This document shows positions 32,587 through 43,499 of a DNA stretch of 64,000 nucleotides, piece after piece. The DNA comes from Liopterus haemorrhoidalis. Its lineage: Eukaryota; Arthropoda; Insecta; Coleoptera; Dytiscidae. The notes under the pieces were generated by a model, which saw only the letters and a program-made list of their open reading frames with translations, was not told the DNA's origin and made no database searches. A program made the position numbers and the translations under genes. Location of the stretch: the NCBI GenBank assembly GCA_963971575.1, contig OZ020611.1:54717381-54781380 (forward strand), in the 5' to 3' direction. Positions within the stretch are counted from its first letter, which is position 1, and every line of letters begins with the position of its first letter.

Positions 32587-32627
32587 TATATGCCAAATCT
32601 GGATTATATGCAATTTTGCATTTGAAT
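32587..32627 (+). repeat. 41-bp direct repeat X, left
   Basis: Identical over 41 bp to 33211-33251, starting TATATGCCAAATCTGGATTA. The pair encloses the pogo-like element copy A. Confidence 0.95.
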
Positions 32628-32628
32628 T

Positions 32629-33210
32629 CAAACGATTCCGCTTAATTAGGCCACCGCTTAATTGGGGCAGCCGCTTATTTGGGCCAAATCTCAAAGAACA
32701 GAAACCAAACCAAGGAACCAACAGTAAATTTACATGTTTAATTGGGACAACATTCCGCTTAATTGGGACAGTAAATTTAAGATCACTGTACATATTATGT
32801 TACACATATTCTCAAGAAAAAATATGTACAAAGAATTTAATATTAGAGCGTTATTTTATGCAGGAAGGAAATGAAGGGAGCCCTACATCCGCACTGAATA
32901 CCTGTGCTGATTTTGTAGAAGTGAAATGTTACAAAAACAAAAGACTACACTTGACGCATTTTTGCATTGAATTAAATTGTATGTACCTATTTATTATTTT
33001 ATTTTGGAATTTATTATTATTTTTTCTTAAAAGTTTATATTTTTTGGTTATATGTAATTTATAGTTTTGTCAAAGAGTTTATAAAATAAAATTATTGAAA
33101 GAAAAATATGCATTGTTTAATTTTATGTGAAATCCGCTTAATTGGGGCAGCCGCTTAGTTGGGCCAAAATGCCTAAGTCTCGATGTGTCCCAATTAAGCG
33201 GAATCGACTG
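32629..33210 (+). mobile_element. pogo/Tigger-type non-autonomous element P, copy A
   Basis: Ends CAAACGATTCCGCTTAATT and AATTAAGCGGAATCGACTG. Inside, GCCGCTTATTTGGGCC-like motifs repeat at both ends. A short frame near 32858 (ALNTCADFVEVKCYKNK) resembles the C-terminal tail of Tigger/pogo-type transposases (ALNxCxDFxxxxxxKN). Copy B at 39806-40391 is about 95% alike by eye. Copy A lacks a clean TA at its left end. Confidence 0.85.
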
Positions 33211-33251
33211 TATATGCCAAATCTGGATTATATGCAATTTTGCATTTGAAT
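33211..33251 (+). repeat. 41-bp direct repeat X, right
   Basis: Second identical copy of X, beginning at the TA that would be the target duplication of element P. Confidence 0.95.
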
Positions 33252-33292
33252 ATGCCGACAAATTTTGGGCTTGACAGGCTGAGGCGTATACA

Positions 33293-33549
33293 TAGGGTGA
33301 CCATCCGTCCCGGTTTTAGGTCAATTGTCCCGGTGTCCCGAAAAATGTTCTTGGGACGCCCGACGTTTTTTTTTTGCTCTTTACATTGAATTTGGGAGGT
33401 GAGGACCTTTGTTTTTTGCTCTTCACTTTAAATTTGGGGAGGTGAGGACCTTTTGTTTTTTGCTCTTCACTTGGATCTGGGAGGAAACAAAGACCTTCTT
33501 TTTGTTTCCCTGTGTCCCGGTTTCCCTTCACTGAAATCTGGTCACCCTA
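33293..33549. mobile_element. hAT MITE (TAGGGTGACCA ends) with minisatellite core
   Basis: Ends TAGGGTGACCA and TGGTCACCCTA; TSD CGTATACA exact at 33285-33292 and 33550-33557. The core is three ~48-bp units (minus strand CCAAGTGAAGAGCAAAAAAC...AGGTCCTC), the same unit found in hAT elements with different ends. The 71-codon minus-strand frame is this repeat translated. Confidence 0.92.
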
Positions 33550-33599
33550 CGTATACAGGACTCGTAGTTGAAAGGGGGCACTTATGATGTTATCTGTAA

Positions 33600-33818
33600 G
33601 ACGAGCACGATAACAAATTGGTGGTTTGTGGCCCGCAACATAATTTTTTGTGGCCCTCGAAGCGTTAATGGAAAAAAAAAATTGAGCTTATTTAGGGTAA
33701 AAATATTTTGTTTATAAACAGATTTAAGGAGCCCTTCAGGATATTTGATGTTCCGTCACTTCTTATCATTTTGTAAGAAATATAGATCGCGACCCAAATG
33801 AGTTTGACACCTCTTCTG
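33600..33818 (-). mobile_element. hAT fragment (CAGAAGAGGTGTCAAACTC end)
   Basis: Minus-strand start CAGAAGAGGTGTCAAACTCA followed by TTTGGGTCGCGA; GTGGTTTGTGGCCCGCAAC lies near the far side. Typical hAT end; far end and TSD not located. Confidence 0.55.
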
Positions 33819-33954
33819 CAGTGGCGGCGCTAGCACTTAAAATCTGGGGGAGCCAAAACATTTTTGAATAAAATTGGGGGGTCAAGAAATATTTTTTTAT
33901 AGTTTACATATGAAAATACAAGTGATAACCTAAAAAAAGGTCCTCGAACGTTTC
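33819..33954 (+). mobile_element. hAT left end (CAGTGGCGGCGCTAG)
   Basis: CAGTGGCGGCGCTAGCACTT begins at the very next base after the previous element ends, then CTGGGGGAGCC and an AAGTGATAACCTAAAAAAAGG minisatellite-like unit. No right end found. Confidence 0.5.
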
Positions 33955-34263
33955 AAACCAAGCCTGTAGCTGCAAACGTTAAATCGTTTGTACCTGCTAT
34001 TTGGCCGCTAAGCAAGGGCACGGACGTGAGTTCAATTCCTGCTTATGTCAAATATTTTGTGTAAAAATATTAATACAAATTACAGGTTCTGCTTTGCCAT
34101 TGGCAACCGGCTAGAAACTGTAGGTGCCCATCTGTGTACGCTAAAAAATGGACGTAATACTGACTATATTACTCCTGAATGTACATAGATTGAAAACATG
34201 GTCACGAATCCTGGAAACAGGAGGCCTAGGCTCACCTCGGGCTGTCGCGCCAATGATGGTGAA
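33955..34263 (+). mobile_element. tRNA-like SINE, longer copy
   Basis: Head with a B-box-like GAGTTCAATTCC (34029-34040) in the context GGGCACGGACGTGAGTTC; an upstream TGTAGCTGCAAACG could be the A box. The body ends GGCCTAGGCTCACC and GGGCTGTCGCGCCAATGATG, a 3' end I associate with insect SINEs. A second, shorter copy in reverse orientation at 63364-63512 has its own TSD, which confirms mobility. Confidence 0.6.
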
Positions 34264-34429
34264 ATGAACGTTTCTATTCTAAATTTAATTTTTAATATAA
34301 TCTTTGATTATTGACAAATATTAACACACAAAAAAACAATAAATGACATGATTATTACATTTTAAAAAATAAAATAACATTTCAGGAACTTAACAAAACA
34401 AGAGACCAAAAAAAATAGGGACAGAGGTA

Positions 34430-34800
34430 AAAATTCTATTCAATATTAGATGGCATAACCTTTTTGGTTTAATACAGTATTAAGTTTATTTGGTATTGAT
34501 GAAATGGTGGATTTTAAGCAATTAATATCATTTTTTTTCCACTCGTCCTGTAAAATATCCTTCAGTTTTTATTTATTTTTTTCTAATATTTCCAGATATT
34601 TTCGGATGGATTTAGGTCTGATGATTCTGCAGGGGTTTTTATGATTTTTGGAACATTATATAGTAACCATTCACGTACAAGAAAGACACTATTCTTTGGA
34701 TCATTATACTGGTAACATTTTAAGGAATTTTCAATATCTATATGGATCGCAATTTTTGTCAGATTTTGTTTAAACATACTCAAATGCTTACCATATTGTT
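34430..34800 (-). pseudogene. Tc1-type transposase C-terminal relic
   Basis: NDPKNSVFLVREWL is the second catalytic region (usually DNDPKHTA). KTPAESSDLNPSENIWKYLE carries SPDLNPIEN with the glutamate region, and ILQDEWKKNDINCLKSTISSIPNK completes the C-terminus. Several stops follow. The N-terminal half is absent. The second catalytic aspartate is replaced in the visible copy (QYNDPK), consistent with decay. Confidence 0.8.
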
Positions 34801-35741
34801 GGCCATCACTTACCAGATAGTTCCGAAACTCTGATATGTTGAAAATTCACAAATCCCATCAATATTTTCTTAATGAAATGTCTAAATAGATTGTGTTTAT
34901 TTAGTGTTTCTCAGCAAACAGCCATATGGCACATGTTGAGAAACATTGCTCTAATTTTGGAAAATTGTATACTGCATTGGTAAAAATAAATGTACAAAAT
35001 AATACCAGTATCTAACTTAAAACTCTTTCTTATCTTTTGTGGTCTAGTATTATCGAATGCAAATTGACACTACTGCGTTCAACAAATTATAAAATATTTA
35101 TGGTCGAAGTGCTTTATTTAAAAAAAAAAAAAAAAATATTTATATGAATTAAGATGAATTTTCAGAATTTCATAGGTAGGTATATATACTTCCTATGGAG
35201 TAACAACATTTTTCTGGTACATTTTTGAACGTGATCACGTCAAATTTTGTTTTGAAAACAATTTAGGTGTTTCATGTTCTCGTATATAAAAACAAAATAA
35301 TATATTTTTTGAATAATCCAGAAAATTTTGTTTCAAAAAAATTATGTACCTAATAACAAATTCTTGTTGTACTAAGTACTCTACGCAAAATTCTGAATAA
35401 TTAACATGCAAGTCTAAATAGGTCAACACAATTTTTTTCGTTGAAAAAAGTCGCTTAAGTCGTTGAAAAAAATTATTATTTTTTTAATGAAAGCTCTTGA
35501 AGTGTTGAATTGAGAAATGCGAAATTCTGTCCTTGAGACTTGTCATTTTAAAGTAATTTTAATAAAAAATATATCTAAAATTTTTATCCTACAAGATTTT
35601 ATAATTTAGTAGTTTAATTTATTTTATATGTATTTGTACTAAAGTTTTGTAATTTGTAATAAAAATATATGGGAAGGAAAATGTTTTAACATTTAATAAA
35701 AGAGGAGCTTAAAAATGTTTGTAAGTGACTAAAAACTAGTG
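34801..35741. other. No supported gene
   Basis: AT-rich. At 34907-34953 AGTGTTTCTCAGCA and TGTTGAGAAACATT face each other over about 45 bp, possibly a collapsed hAT MITE. An A-run lies at 35119-35136. Confidence 0.4.
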
Positions 35742-35950
35742 CTAGGAACCGAAACCGGTTTTTCGGGTACCCGGTTCCGGTTTTCGGGTAAAACCGGGTT
35801 TGTAATTTTCGCGTTACCCGGATACCCGATTCCGAATGCCCGGTTCCGGATACCCGGTTCCGGATACCCGGTTTCGGATACCCGGTTCCAGATATGCGAT
35901 TCCGAGTTCCTAGATTAGATACCCGGTTCTAGGGTCGGGAAAACAGCAGA
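35742..35950. mobile_element. AACCGG-rich hAT-like repeat, copy 1
   Basis: Starts AGTGCTAGGAACCGAAACCGG followed by many GGATACCCGGTTCC units. Two further starts of the same family are at 36033 and 36126. Confidence 0.55.
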
Positions 35951-36124
35951 CGAATTAGAATGAATACAAATTCCCGATGTTGATGTAAGTAAACTGTAAA
36001 ACATATTAAAAATTAAATTAAATATATTAAAATTAGTGCTGGGAACCGAAACCATAAAATAAAGTCAGACAGAAAATAGTGCGAACTTTCTAAATTCCTA
36101 GCCAATCCATAGGCAAGATAATTT

Positions 36125-36350
36125 TAGTGCTGTAGACCGAAACCGGTTTTTCGGGTACACGGTTCCGGTTTTCGGGTAAAACTGGGTATGTAATTTTCGC
36201 GTTACCCGGTTCCGATTATCCGTTTTTGGATACCCGGTTCCGATTACCCGGTTCCAGATACACTTTTCCGAAACCGGGTAAACCCGACACCGGTTTTGTT
36301 TTATGGAACCGGTTCCGGTTCCGTCAAGATCGATTTCTGACAGCACTACA
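36125..36350. mobile_element. AACCGG-rich hAT-like repeat, copy 2
   Basis: TAGTGCTGTAGACCGAAACC at the left and GACAGCACTA at the right give short inverted ends; the interior is tandem TACCCGGTTCCGAT-type motifs. No 8-bp TSD was found. Frames at 36098-36423 on both strands translate this repeat. Confidence 0.6.
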
Positions 36351-36406
36351 AAAACTGATGATACCCTTTTATACTTTTTGCTTTTCACCAAAAAATAGGT
36401 GTTTTA

Positions 36407-36784
36407 GAGCTCGTTCAACTTAACTTCAGCACAGAATATCATAAATTACGTCATCAATTCTGCACGAGGAAACAACTGATCACATTGATGTACATAAGGG
36501 TTTTAAACAATTGTTGTGGATACCGAACACACAAAATCATGTATTTCAAATACATTTTTACTCATTTTAGTACAAGGTTTACCTTGAAACGTAAGAGAAA
36601 TAAATAATAATAACGGAAATAAACAAACAACATCCCACAATACACGTAGTCAAAAACGAACCAAACTAAGTGACGCCACTGAAATGTGTTAAACTAACTG
36701 TTGATAACGTAATGGACGAAATTTGGTTTATGCGCAGCTGAGTCGGTAACATCGGCATGTGATGAAGTTAAGTTGAAGGAGCTC
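36407..36784. mobile_element. TA-flanked MITE
   Basis: Ends GAGCTCGTTCAACTTAACTT and its complement with one mismatch, extending to CAGCACA/TGTGATG; TA on both sides (36405-36406, 36785-36786). Confidence 0.75.
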
Positions 36785-36863
36785 TATCAGCCCAGTTTTG
36801 CGGACCGTCTATAAAAAGAGAATCTGTGTGTGCCCCTGATTTTTATTATGTTTATGCCTCTTA

Positions 36864-36970
36864 TGCCCGGTTGCATAAAATTCTTAAAACTAGATATAAT
36901 TTAGAACTCGATGTAAAACACAAAATTGCCTAGCAATGCAATGTGTTTTAGACTTTGATATAACCGGGCA
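36864..36970. mobile_element. 107-bp PIF/Harbinger-like MITE
   Basis: Ends TGCCCGGTT and AACCGGGCA; TTA on both sides (36861-36863, 36971-36973). Inside, AAAACTAGATATAA and GTAAAACACAAA/GTGTTTTAGACTT are inverted. Diverged relative near 1225-1310. Confidence 0.8.
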
Positions 36971-37029
36971 TTATAGTGACCGGTTGGAAAAATGACATTA
37001 TTGTTATTAAAAAAGGGTAAAATAAAAAC

Positions 37030-37495
37030 ACTCGGTTTATTGTTTCAAAAATTATTTAATGTATTGTTACGTATTTCGACTTCGTAAGTCTTCTTCAGAA
37101 TAAATAAATCCCATACATAACTGAAATATATACCAACAGGTAGGTAAAACAAAAGATAATAGAGGAAAAACCTAAAGGGTTAAAAAGGTGTTAGAAGCGG
37201 AGAACTAAGGAGTTCTAGTTGTTCATTCATTAAATTTTTATTCTTAGAAATAGCCTTTTTAATCTCAAACGTTTCTAACATGACTAGTTTACATGTAATA
37301 ATTTTACATTGTCAAAATCAAACGTATGATTATTGTGAATCATGTGTTCTGCAACATTAAAATGGGTTTTGTTGAGACGCCATGCGCTCATGTGCTCTTT
37401 GATTCTAATATTAAAGTTTCTCTCTGTGTTTCCTATATAAATAAAATCACACTCGTTGCAGCTGATTTCGTATACGAAATGTTTCAACGAGTGCC
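37030..37495 (-). pseudogene. Penelope-like endonuclease fragment, second element
   Basis: VYEISCNECDFIYIGNTERN, then IRIKEHMSAWRLNKTHFNVA and EH...NH.FDF are the GIY-YIG endonuclease core (YIG intact, CxxC present). Downstream, at 37075-37105, the 3' GAAGAAGACTTACGAAGTCG motif resembles other Penelope ends. Reverse transcriptase is absent; truncated at about 37495. Different enough from the PLE at 22214 to be another family. Confidence 0.85.
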
Positions 37496-37499
37496 TTCA

Positions 37500-37985
37500 A
37501 CTAATTCAATTAATATTATCGGACATTAAAGTTTATTTTCGTCTTTTTAATAATACTACCTTTTTACTTACTTTTACGTTACTATTTTGGGAAATATTAG
37601 AAAATAATGAGCATTACAAACATAAATATTTTTCTATAAAACTCTTAAGTGTGTACTTCTATGAATGGAATCTCGAATTGAATACCCACGCTTCAAGCCA
37701 ACGCATCTTCGAACAGGTCTTAGTTTGGTTACCGATGGTTCCTCACCAATACGCACGACCCATGGGCAGTTACTGATTCAAATCACGTTCCGATAACATT
37801 CTGATAAAACTGCCAAATCGTGGGCGAAAACAAATTATAGTAGACCGTAAATTGTAGATAAATACCTGGTAGTGTCTAAAATTATTGACAAGAGAGTAAA
37901 ATTTAACAGTAAATGAGGTATTAAGAGTATTAAAAGTAGGTTTGCATGTACGGTATGGTAAACAAAAAATTGACTTTGAAGAGAA
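37500..37985. other. No supported gene
   Basis: Frames at 37456-37997 show no family motif. Confidence 0.35.
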
Positions 37986-37987
37986 CA

Positions 37988-38250
37988 TGATCCACAAGGA
38001 TCTATGCTTGGCCTCTTGCTTTTCTTAATTTATATAGCTGACTTAAAAGCGTGTATCTCTTCTCCCTGCAGCATGTGTGCAGATAATATCAAAATCTACA
38101 ATGTTTCGTATAAATCCAGTTGTACAGTATGACATTAATTTAATTTTTTTATGGTCTAATGATTGGCTTTTATCTCTCAATGTTCAGAAAACTACCGTCT
38201 TACATTGCGGTCACAATAATCCTAAATATTGCTACAAATGAAATACTGTC
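37988..38250 (+). pseudogene. Jockey/CR1-type LINE reverse transcriptase core fragment
   Basis: DPQGSMLGLLLFLIYIADLK is the conserved PQGSVLGP...F.Y..D loop. SMCADNIKIYN is the catalytic box with its second aspartate changed to asparagine, and a W..DW...N..K block follows with stops. Its downstream HCGHNNP is similar to HLGKNNPG in the LINE at 44985, suggesting the same family. Confidence 0.75.
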
Positions 38251-38815
38251 ACTGAACAAATTGATCTGTTTATATAGCCTAGAGTAGATAGTAAATGTTA
38301 GTCAATAAATATCTTAAATTATATTTCGATATGTTTCGTCAGCAGTTTAGTTTCTTCAAGATTTTTTGTGTGTTTTATATGTTATACATGTGAAGATTTA
38401 ACAAGAATTTAATAAAACTATATTGTTTATCCTAATGTAACACTTCTTAACCCAGTAATGCCGGAGGATTTTTAATATGAAGGGCAAACCTCACACAGCC
38501 CATCTTTATAACTAGAATATTATTTATAAGTTACAATAAATAAAACAATAAATGATAGTATTTTAACCTTTATCTACCGAGCGTACAGTATACTGTACGC
38601 TAATAGTATTCGTTTTTAACCGAACGTACAGTTTAGTGTGCGAGGCTTGTTATTTTTATGTAACGCTTGCAAAATTAATTCCGGTCGGGAGGTAATACTA
38701 TGCGAACTAAATTACGTAAGATAAAGGACAAACCAGCAAATTTAAAGGAACAGATTGAATTATATATATTTTTTTAAATTTTAATATTTTGTAGCCTATA
38801 GCTTTTAATGCTCTA
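38251..38815. other. No supported gene
   Basis: GAGCGTACAGTATACTGTAC (38579-38598) contains the palindrome GTACAGTATACTGTAC. Otherwise unassigned. Confidence 0.4.
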
Positions 38816-38819
38816 CTAA

Positions 38820-39350
38820 ACAGTAAGGAAATATTGTATCGACGCCAAGGAGAACAAAATGCACCATTAAATTTTGCTACTATTGTATCTATTGGTGGAT
38901 GTTCAATTATGGTGTGGGGTGGAATATGTTTGGGAGCTCGCACAGAGTTAGTGGTGATTGATGGTAGAGCGTTAACTGGAGTTAGGTACATCACAGATAT
39001 TCTTCAAGACCATGTTGTACCTTTTGCCCCATATATCGGAGAGAATTCCACCCTAATGCAAGATAATGCGCGCCCAACGCGTAACAGACTTTTTAAATCA
39101 AGTGGGAATAACAACAATGGGTTGACCAGCGTGCTCCCCTGACTTCAACCCGATTGAACATATGTGGGACATGCTAGGCAGATGACTTCGGTCAAGAATT
39201 CCAGCTGTTCAAAACAGAGAAAAGGTAAGACCCGCACTGATTCAAGAATGGGACAGATTGCCCCAAGAACTGATTGATGATCTCATAAGAAGTATGGGTA
39301 GGCGAATGACTGCAGTCGTAAGGGCTCGTGGGGGAAACACGCGCAATTGA
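38820..39350 (+). pseudogene. Tc1-type transposase C-terminal half
   Basis: YRRQGEQNAPLNF, then GGCSIMVWGGICLGARTELV, IDGRALTGVRYITDILQDHV and TLMQDNARPTRNR, the second catalytic aspartate region of Tc1 elements. After a stop near 39142, PDFNPIEHMWDMLGR holds the third catalytic region, followed by QEWDRLPQELIDDLIRSMGR and VVRARGGNTR. Intact proteins are about 340 residues; the DNA-binding half is missing upstream of 38812. Two stops and one frame change are visible. Confidence 0.9.
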
Positions 39351-39800
39351 GGCGATAAAAAAGCACATTAAATGATTAACAAAGTCCAAAATGTACAATA
39401 AAATTATTCTGTTTAAAACCATATTTTGTTCGACTCCGACATCTTTGATTTTTTTCTTCTTCAACAGGTTTCACATAGTGTAAATTAAGTTTCAATTATT
39501 CCAAAAAACATCGTACTAGAAGATTACCTGAGAGATATCAACAGTATGTACACTACAGGGAAAATAGATTTGTAAGTCTGTTCATTTAAATTTGCCGGGG
39601 TGTGTACATTCAGCTGACGGGTCCACCATAATTTGCCTGCCATTGGTATATAGCAATAAATCATGCAATTGTACAATCAGAGATACTATACATTCATCGC
39701 TAGCCGGCAGATCCATATACTTTATAAATAATCGGAGGCTGATAAGGCACCGGTACGGTAGATAAGGCAAGGCAGATTAATCGGTAATGGGCCAATTTGC
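39351..39800. other. No supported gene
   Basis: 3' flank of the Tc1 relic; frames here are shadows. Confidence 0.35.
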
Positions 39801-39805
39801 ATATA

Positions 39806-40391
39806 CAGACGATTCCGCTTAATTGGGCCACCGCTTAATTGGGACAGCCGGTTATTTGGGCCAAATCTCAAAGAACAGAAACCAAACCAAGGAACCAATA
39901 GTAGATTTACATGTTTAATTGGGACAACATTCCGCTTAATTGGGACAGTAAATTTAAGATCACAGTATATATTATGTTAGACATATTCTCAAGAAAAAAT
40001 ATGTACAAAGAATTTAATATTACTGCGCAATTTTATGCAGGAAGGAAATGAAGGGAGCCCTACATCCACACTGAATACCTGTGCTGATTTTGTAGAAGTG
40101 AAATATTACAAAAACAAAAGACAGACTAGACTTGACGCATTTTTGAATTGAATTAAATTGTATGTACTTATTTATTATTTTATTTTGGAATTTATTATTA
40201 TTTTTTCTTAAAAGTTTATATTTTTTGGTTATATGTAATTTATAGTTTTGTCCAAGAGTTTATAAAATAAAATTATTGAAAGAAAAGTATGCATTGTTTA
40301 ATTTTATGTGAAATTCGCTTAATTGGGGCAGCCGCTTAATTGGGCCAAAATGCCTAAGTCCCGATGTGTCCCAATTAAGCGGAATCGACTG
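39806..40391 (+). mobile_element. pogo/Tigger-type non-autonomous element P, copy B
   Basis: Ends CAGACGATTCCGCTTAATTG and CCAATTAAGCGGAATCGACTG, flanked by TA on both sides (39804-39805, 40392-40393). Matches copy A throughout, including GGAAGGAAATGAAGGGAGCC and the tail-like frame. It lacks the 41-bp flanking repeats of copy A. Confidence 0.92.
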
Positions 40392-40393
40392 TA

Positions 40394-41041
40394 GTTGCAA
40401 CCTTAGATCATACCCTTGCATCAATAATGCTTTATGGTAGATGTTTTCTATTCCTTGTCATCATGAATTAAATTTGCGGACTCACATTTGTTGGTATGTC
40501 TGGTTGTATTAATTCGCGTGTTTATTCTGTGGATCATTCATTTCTATCTCACTGATTGTAGATTAACTTAGAGCAGAAAATGTATAGTTAACACATTTTG
40601 ATAATTAAAAATCATAGTAATTGTTAAGGTTCAGAAACATAAAAACAGAAACATTGTTAATATCAGCCGTCAGATTTTTCACTTCTTTAAACTACTGTTC
40701 CGATGAGTGGGCGTTCGAAAGTCTAGTGTATTCGTAAGTATCTGTGAACAGTCATTGTATTTACTTTTTAATGCTCACAGATCTTAAGCTACGTGGGTCT
40801 ATAACTAGTCCACGTGTAGGTGTAGTAAATATCTATGAGATCACTTTAATAAAGAATCCGTTTGATTAATAGACTTCATAATAACTGGATTAAAAAATTA
40901 GCTGTTATTTGCTTCCTTACTTATGTTATTCTTTTGAATTATGATAAATTATGTGATATTATTAGAGTGCGGTTACAATACATTTTAATCCTACTAAATT
41001 GGAAAAACTCCATTATTATTTTTAATTTAATAGGATCAATG
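40394..41041. other. No supported gene
   Basis: Hydrophobic chance frames at 40862-41199 on both strands; no motif. Confidence 0.35.
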
Positions 41042-41440
41042 GGCGTCCCAATCAGGAACGAATATCTATAAACACATATTTTGAAGATGACCAGGTTGTT
41101 ATTGCACAAGATGATAAAGATTTGAGCTATATATTTTGAAAATTGAAAGAAGAATACGAAAAAGCTGTTCTGGAAATAAACTTCAGTAAAACTTATCAAC
41201 AGATGAATGCGAAATTCATAACTTGGAAATCCAGGAATATATGCATATACAAGGGAGTGATAGATTTAAATATCTTGGATGCACGATCTCAAAAACTGCA
41301 TTGACGGAACAAGAAATGAATAACCAACTGGGACAAACAAGAACATGCAATAAAAGTAGGAAACTTTTTATCGCAGCCTTTAGAAATTCATACCGGAGTT
41401 AAACAAGGAAATTTCACATCACCTCTGCTGTTCAACTTCG
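41042..41440 (+). pseudogene. RTE-type LINE reverse transcriptase fragment
   Basis: TYFEDDQVVIAQDDKDL is the catalytic F.DDQ box (usually FADDQ), then LKEEYEKAVLEINFSKT and GSDRFKYLGCTISKTALTEQ, all typical of RTE-like LINEs. HTGVKQGNFTSPLLFN at 41384-41430 is the upstream reverse-transcriptase loop out of order, so two fragments are joined here. Stops are present. Confidence 0.8.
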
Positions 41441-41584
41441 TGCGATCATTCTAAGAAAATCCCTAGCTACCAACTACTGTGGTCTACAGCATAACGGGTA
41501 TCACAAGATTGGAGGGTATGCAGAAGCCTGTAATATTATTTCAAATACGGTTAAAGTCAACATATCAATGTAAATTAATATGTA

Positions 41585-41794
41585 CAATGTGATTATTTAA
41601 TGGCGAGACGACGTCACTGGAAGTTTTAATAATTTGCCGTTTCATACACATCGTAGCAGGTGATTATGCGCGCATGCGCGTAGTAGACACTTCCGCCATC
41701 TCCAAATTATTGAGTCAATGATTTCCGGCTGCTATCATTACCTGCCATTCTTTTACCATTCTTTCTGTCGTCTCGCCATTAAATAATCACTTGT
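41585..41794. mobile_element. TA-flanked palindromic MITE M1, copy 2
   Basis: Ends CAATGTGATTATTTAATGGC and GCCATTAAATAATCACTTGT, TA on both sides (41583-41584, 41795-41796). The left 100 bp are almost identical to copy 1 at 5882-6090; the right arms differ. Confidence 0.92.
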
Positions 41795-41839
41795 TATATG
41801 CTTCCTATATGTAGAATTAGGAGTAAGGCAGGAAGACTC

Positions 41840-42755
41840 ACTATCAACTACTCTATTTAACTTGGTGTTACAGTATGTCATGAGGAAAATAAAGGAAACA
41901 TCAGAACAGGAGGAGGACAATTAATAGCGTATGCAGATGACGTTGTACTTATAACAAAAACAAGGGAGATAATGAGGAAGTGGCTAGAGGAGATAAGACG
42001 GGAAGACGAAAAATTAAAAAAAAAAATAAATGAAAGTAATACAAAAATAATGAGACCTGGAAAAATGTTGGAAAATAGAAAAATACAAATAGACAAATTT
42101 GTAATCAAACAAGTAGAAAATTCAGATATTTGAGAGTCTAGCATAGCAAACAATGGAGAAAGGAAGATAGAAATTAGATAAAAAATAATGGCAACAAATA
42201 AAGCATACTATGCAAATAAGAAAGTTCTGAATAGCAACATATTAACAGAAGGAACAAAACTAAAAGTATTCAAAACAATGATAAGACCAGTAATGTTATA
42301 CGCGGCGGAAACAATGACTCTCTACAAAAAAGAAGAAGAAGATTTAAGAATAGTAGAAAGAAAAATATTAAAAACAATATTAGAACCAATAAGAACTGGA
42401 TAAAATGAATATCGCCCAAGAATGAACCACGAGATAATGGAAATAATAGGAGAAGACATAGTTAAGAAAATAAAGGAACAGAGAGTAAAATGGCTAAGAC
42501 ACGTATGGAGAGCAGGAGAAAAGTAAACAATACTATCAGTACTGCAGTGGAATCCAGGAAGAACAAGAAGGCGAGGAAGACCGAGATGAACGTGGTTGAA
42601 AGAAGTAGAAGAATACATAAAAAGGGCCGGAATAAATGAATGGAAAGAGAAAGTAAAAGATAGTAACCGTCGGAAAAAATTATCAAAGAAAAAACTACTA
42701 GATAAAAGGGGACTAATCCAGCCCAAGAAATTGGATTTAGAAAGCCAATGAGCGG
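41840..42755 (+). pseudogene. RTE/Jockey-type LINE reverse transcriptase and C-terminus
   Basis: LSTTLFNLVLQYVMRKI, then QLIAYADDVVLITKTREIM with an intact YADD catalytic box. NKAYYANKKVLNSNIL, KLKVFKTMIRPVMLYAAETM and RKILKTILEP follow; then HEIMEIIGEDIVKKIKEQRV, KWLRHVWRAGE, WNPGRTRRRGRPR and W.KEV. This is the full order of the C-terminal half of ORF2. Stops near 41923, 42133, 42401, 42524 and 42586 kill it. The composition is unusually A-rich on the coding strand. Confidence 0.88.
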
Positions 42756-43330
42756 CGAAATCCCACAAGAGATGTTAAGCCACAGATGTTAAGTGGAATT
42801 ATGTACCCTGCCGTGCATTGTTTATATTATTTAGAATATTAATTATTGCATAAAAATGTATAATTACACATGGACTGCACCCTTTGAGAGAAAATGTCAA
42901 CAGATGTACAAGTCATATGTGTTCCAAAAGTCCATTGACTTTTTTATAATGTTTTATACAGGTTTTATTATGAATCGAAGATGCGTTGGATTTTTATGTG
43001 GGTGTCTATTGGAATAAAACCTAAGCTGAAACTAGCGTTCAAACAGGAAATTACTTTACAACCATGTGGTCAGAATAAACTTTGTTTTTACGAGCAAGTA
43101 ATTTTGATTCTACAAGAATTACTAGAAATGACTCACTTAAGTCGAGATATGATCTCATGATTGACATATAAACATTTTCTTTAAAACTGAATTAATGAGA
43201 AAAGAAAAAAGTACTCTGTAAAAATGGAAGAATGTTTTCCAAATGATTCAATAATATGAGTCTTCTGAAATTTATTCTAAGAAATCTGACGTATCTAAAG
43301 GTAATAACTGGGAAATTTTCATAAACTATA
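42756..43330. other. No feature recognised
   Basis: Unassigned AT-rich sequence. Confidence 0.4.
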
Positions 43331-43372
43331 GGCTATTCCAAGCGGAACTAGATTTTGCAATCTAGTAACTTT
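43331..43372 (-). mobile_element. MITE U fragment at a microsatellite
   Basis: GGCTATTCCAAGCGGAACTA followed by GATTTTGCAATCTAGTAACTTT matches the U end; the rest is replaced by an AT tract. Confidence 0.6.
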
Positions 43373-43493
<121 letters not shown>

Positions 43494-43499
43494 CAAATA

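Noticed and set aside
33316..33531. Minus-strand lysine-rich frame
   Set aside because: Translation of the three-unit minisatellite in the hAT MITE.
34027..34045. Genuine tRNA gene
   Set aside because: B-box-like motif only; acceptor and anticodon stems do not form, and the unit is repeated elsewhere with a TSD, fitting a SINE.
34907..34953. A 47-bp hAT MITE
   Set aside because: Only 14-bp imperfect inverted ends and no TSD; kept as a note in the gap entry.
36098..36423. Frames on both strands with GTG/NRV repeats
   Set aside because: Translations of the AACCGG-rich repeat.
42322..42768. Minus-strand 148-codon frame rich in Ser/Phe
   Set aside because: Antisense of the A-rich LINE C-terminus at 41840-42755, whose sense strand has family motifs.
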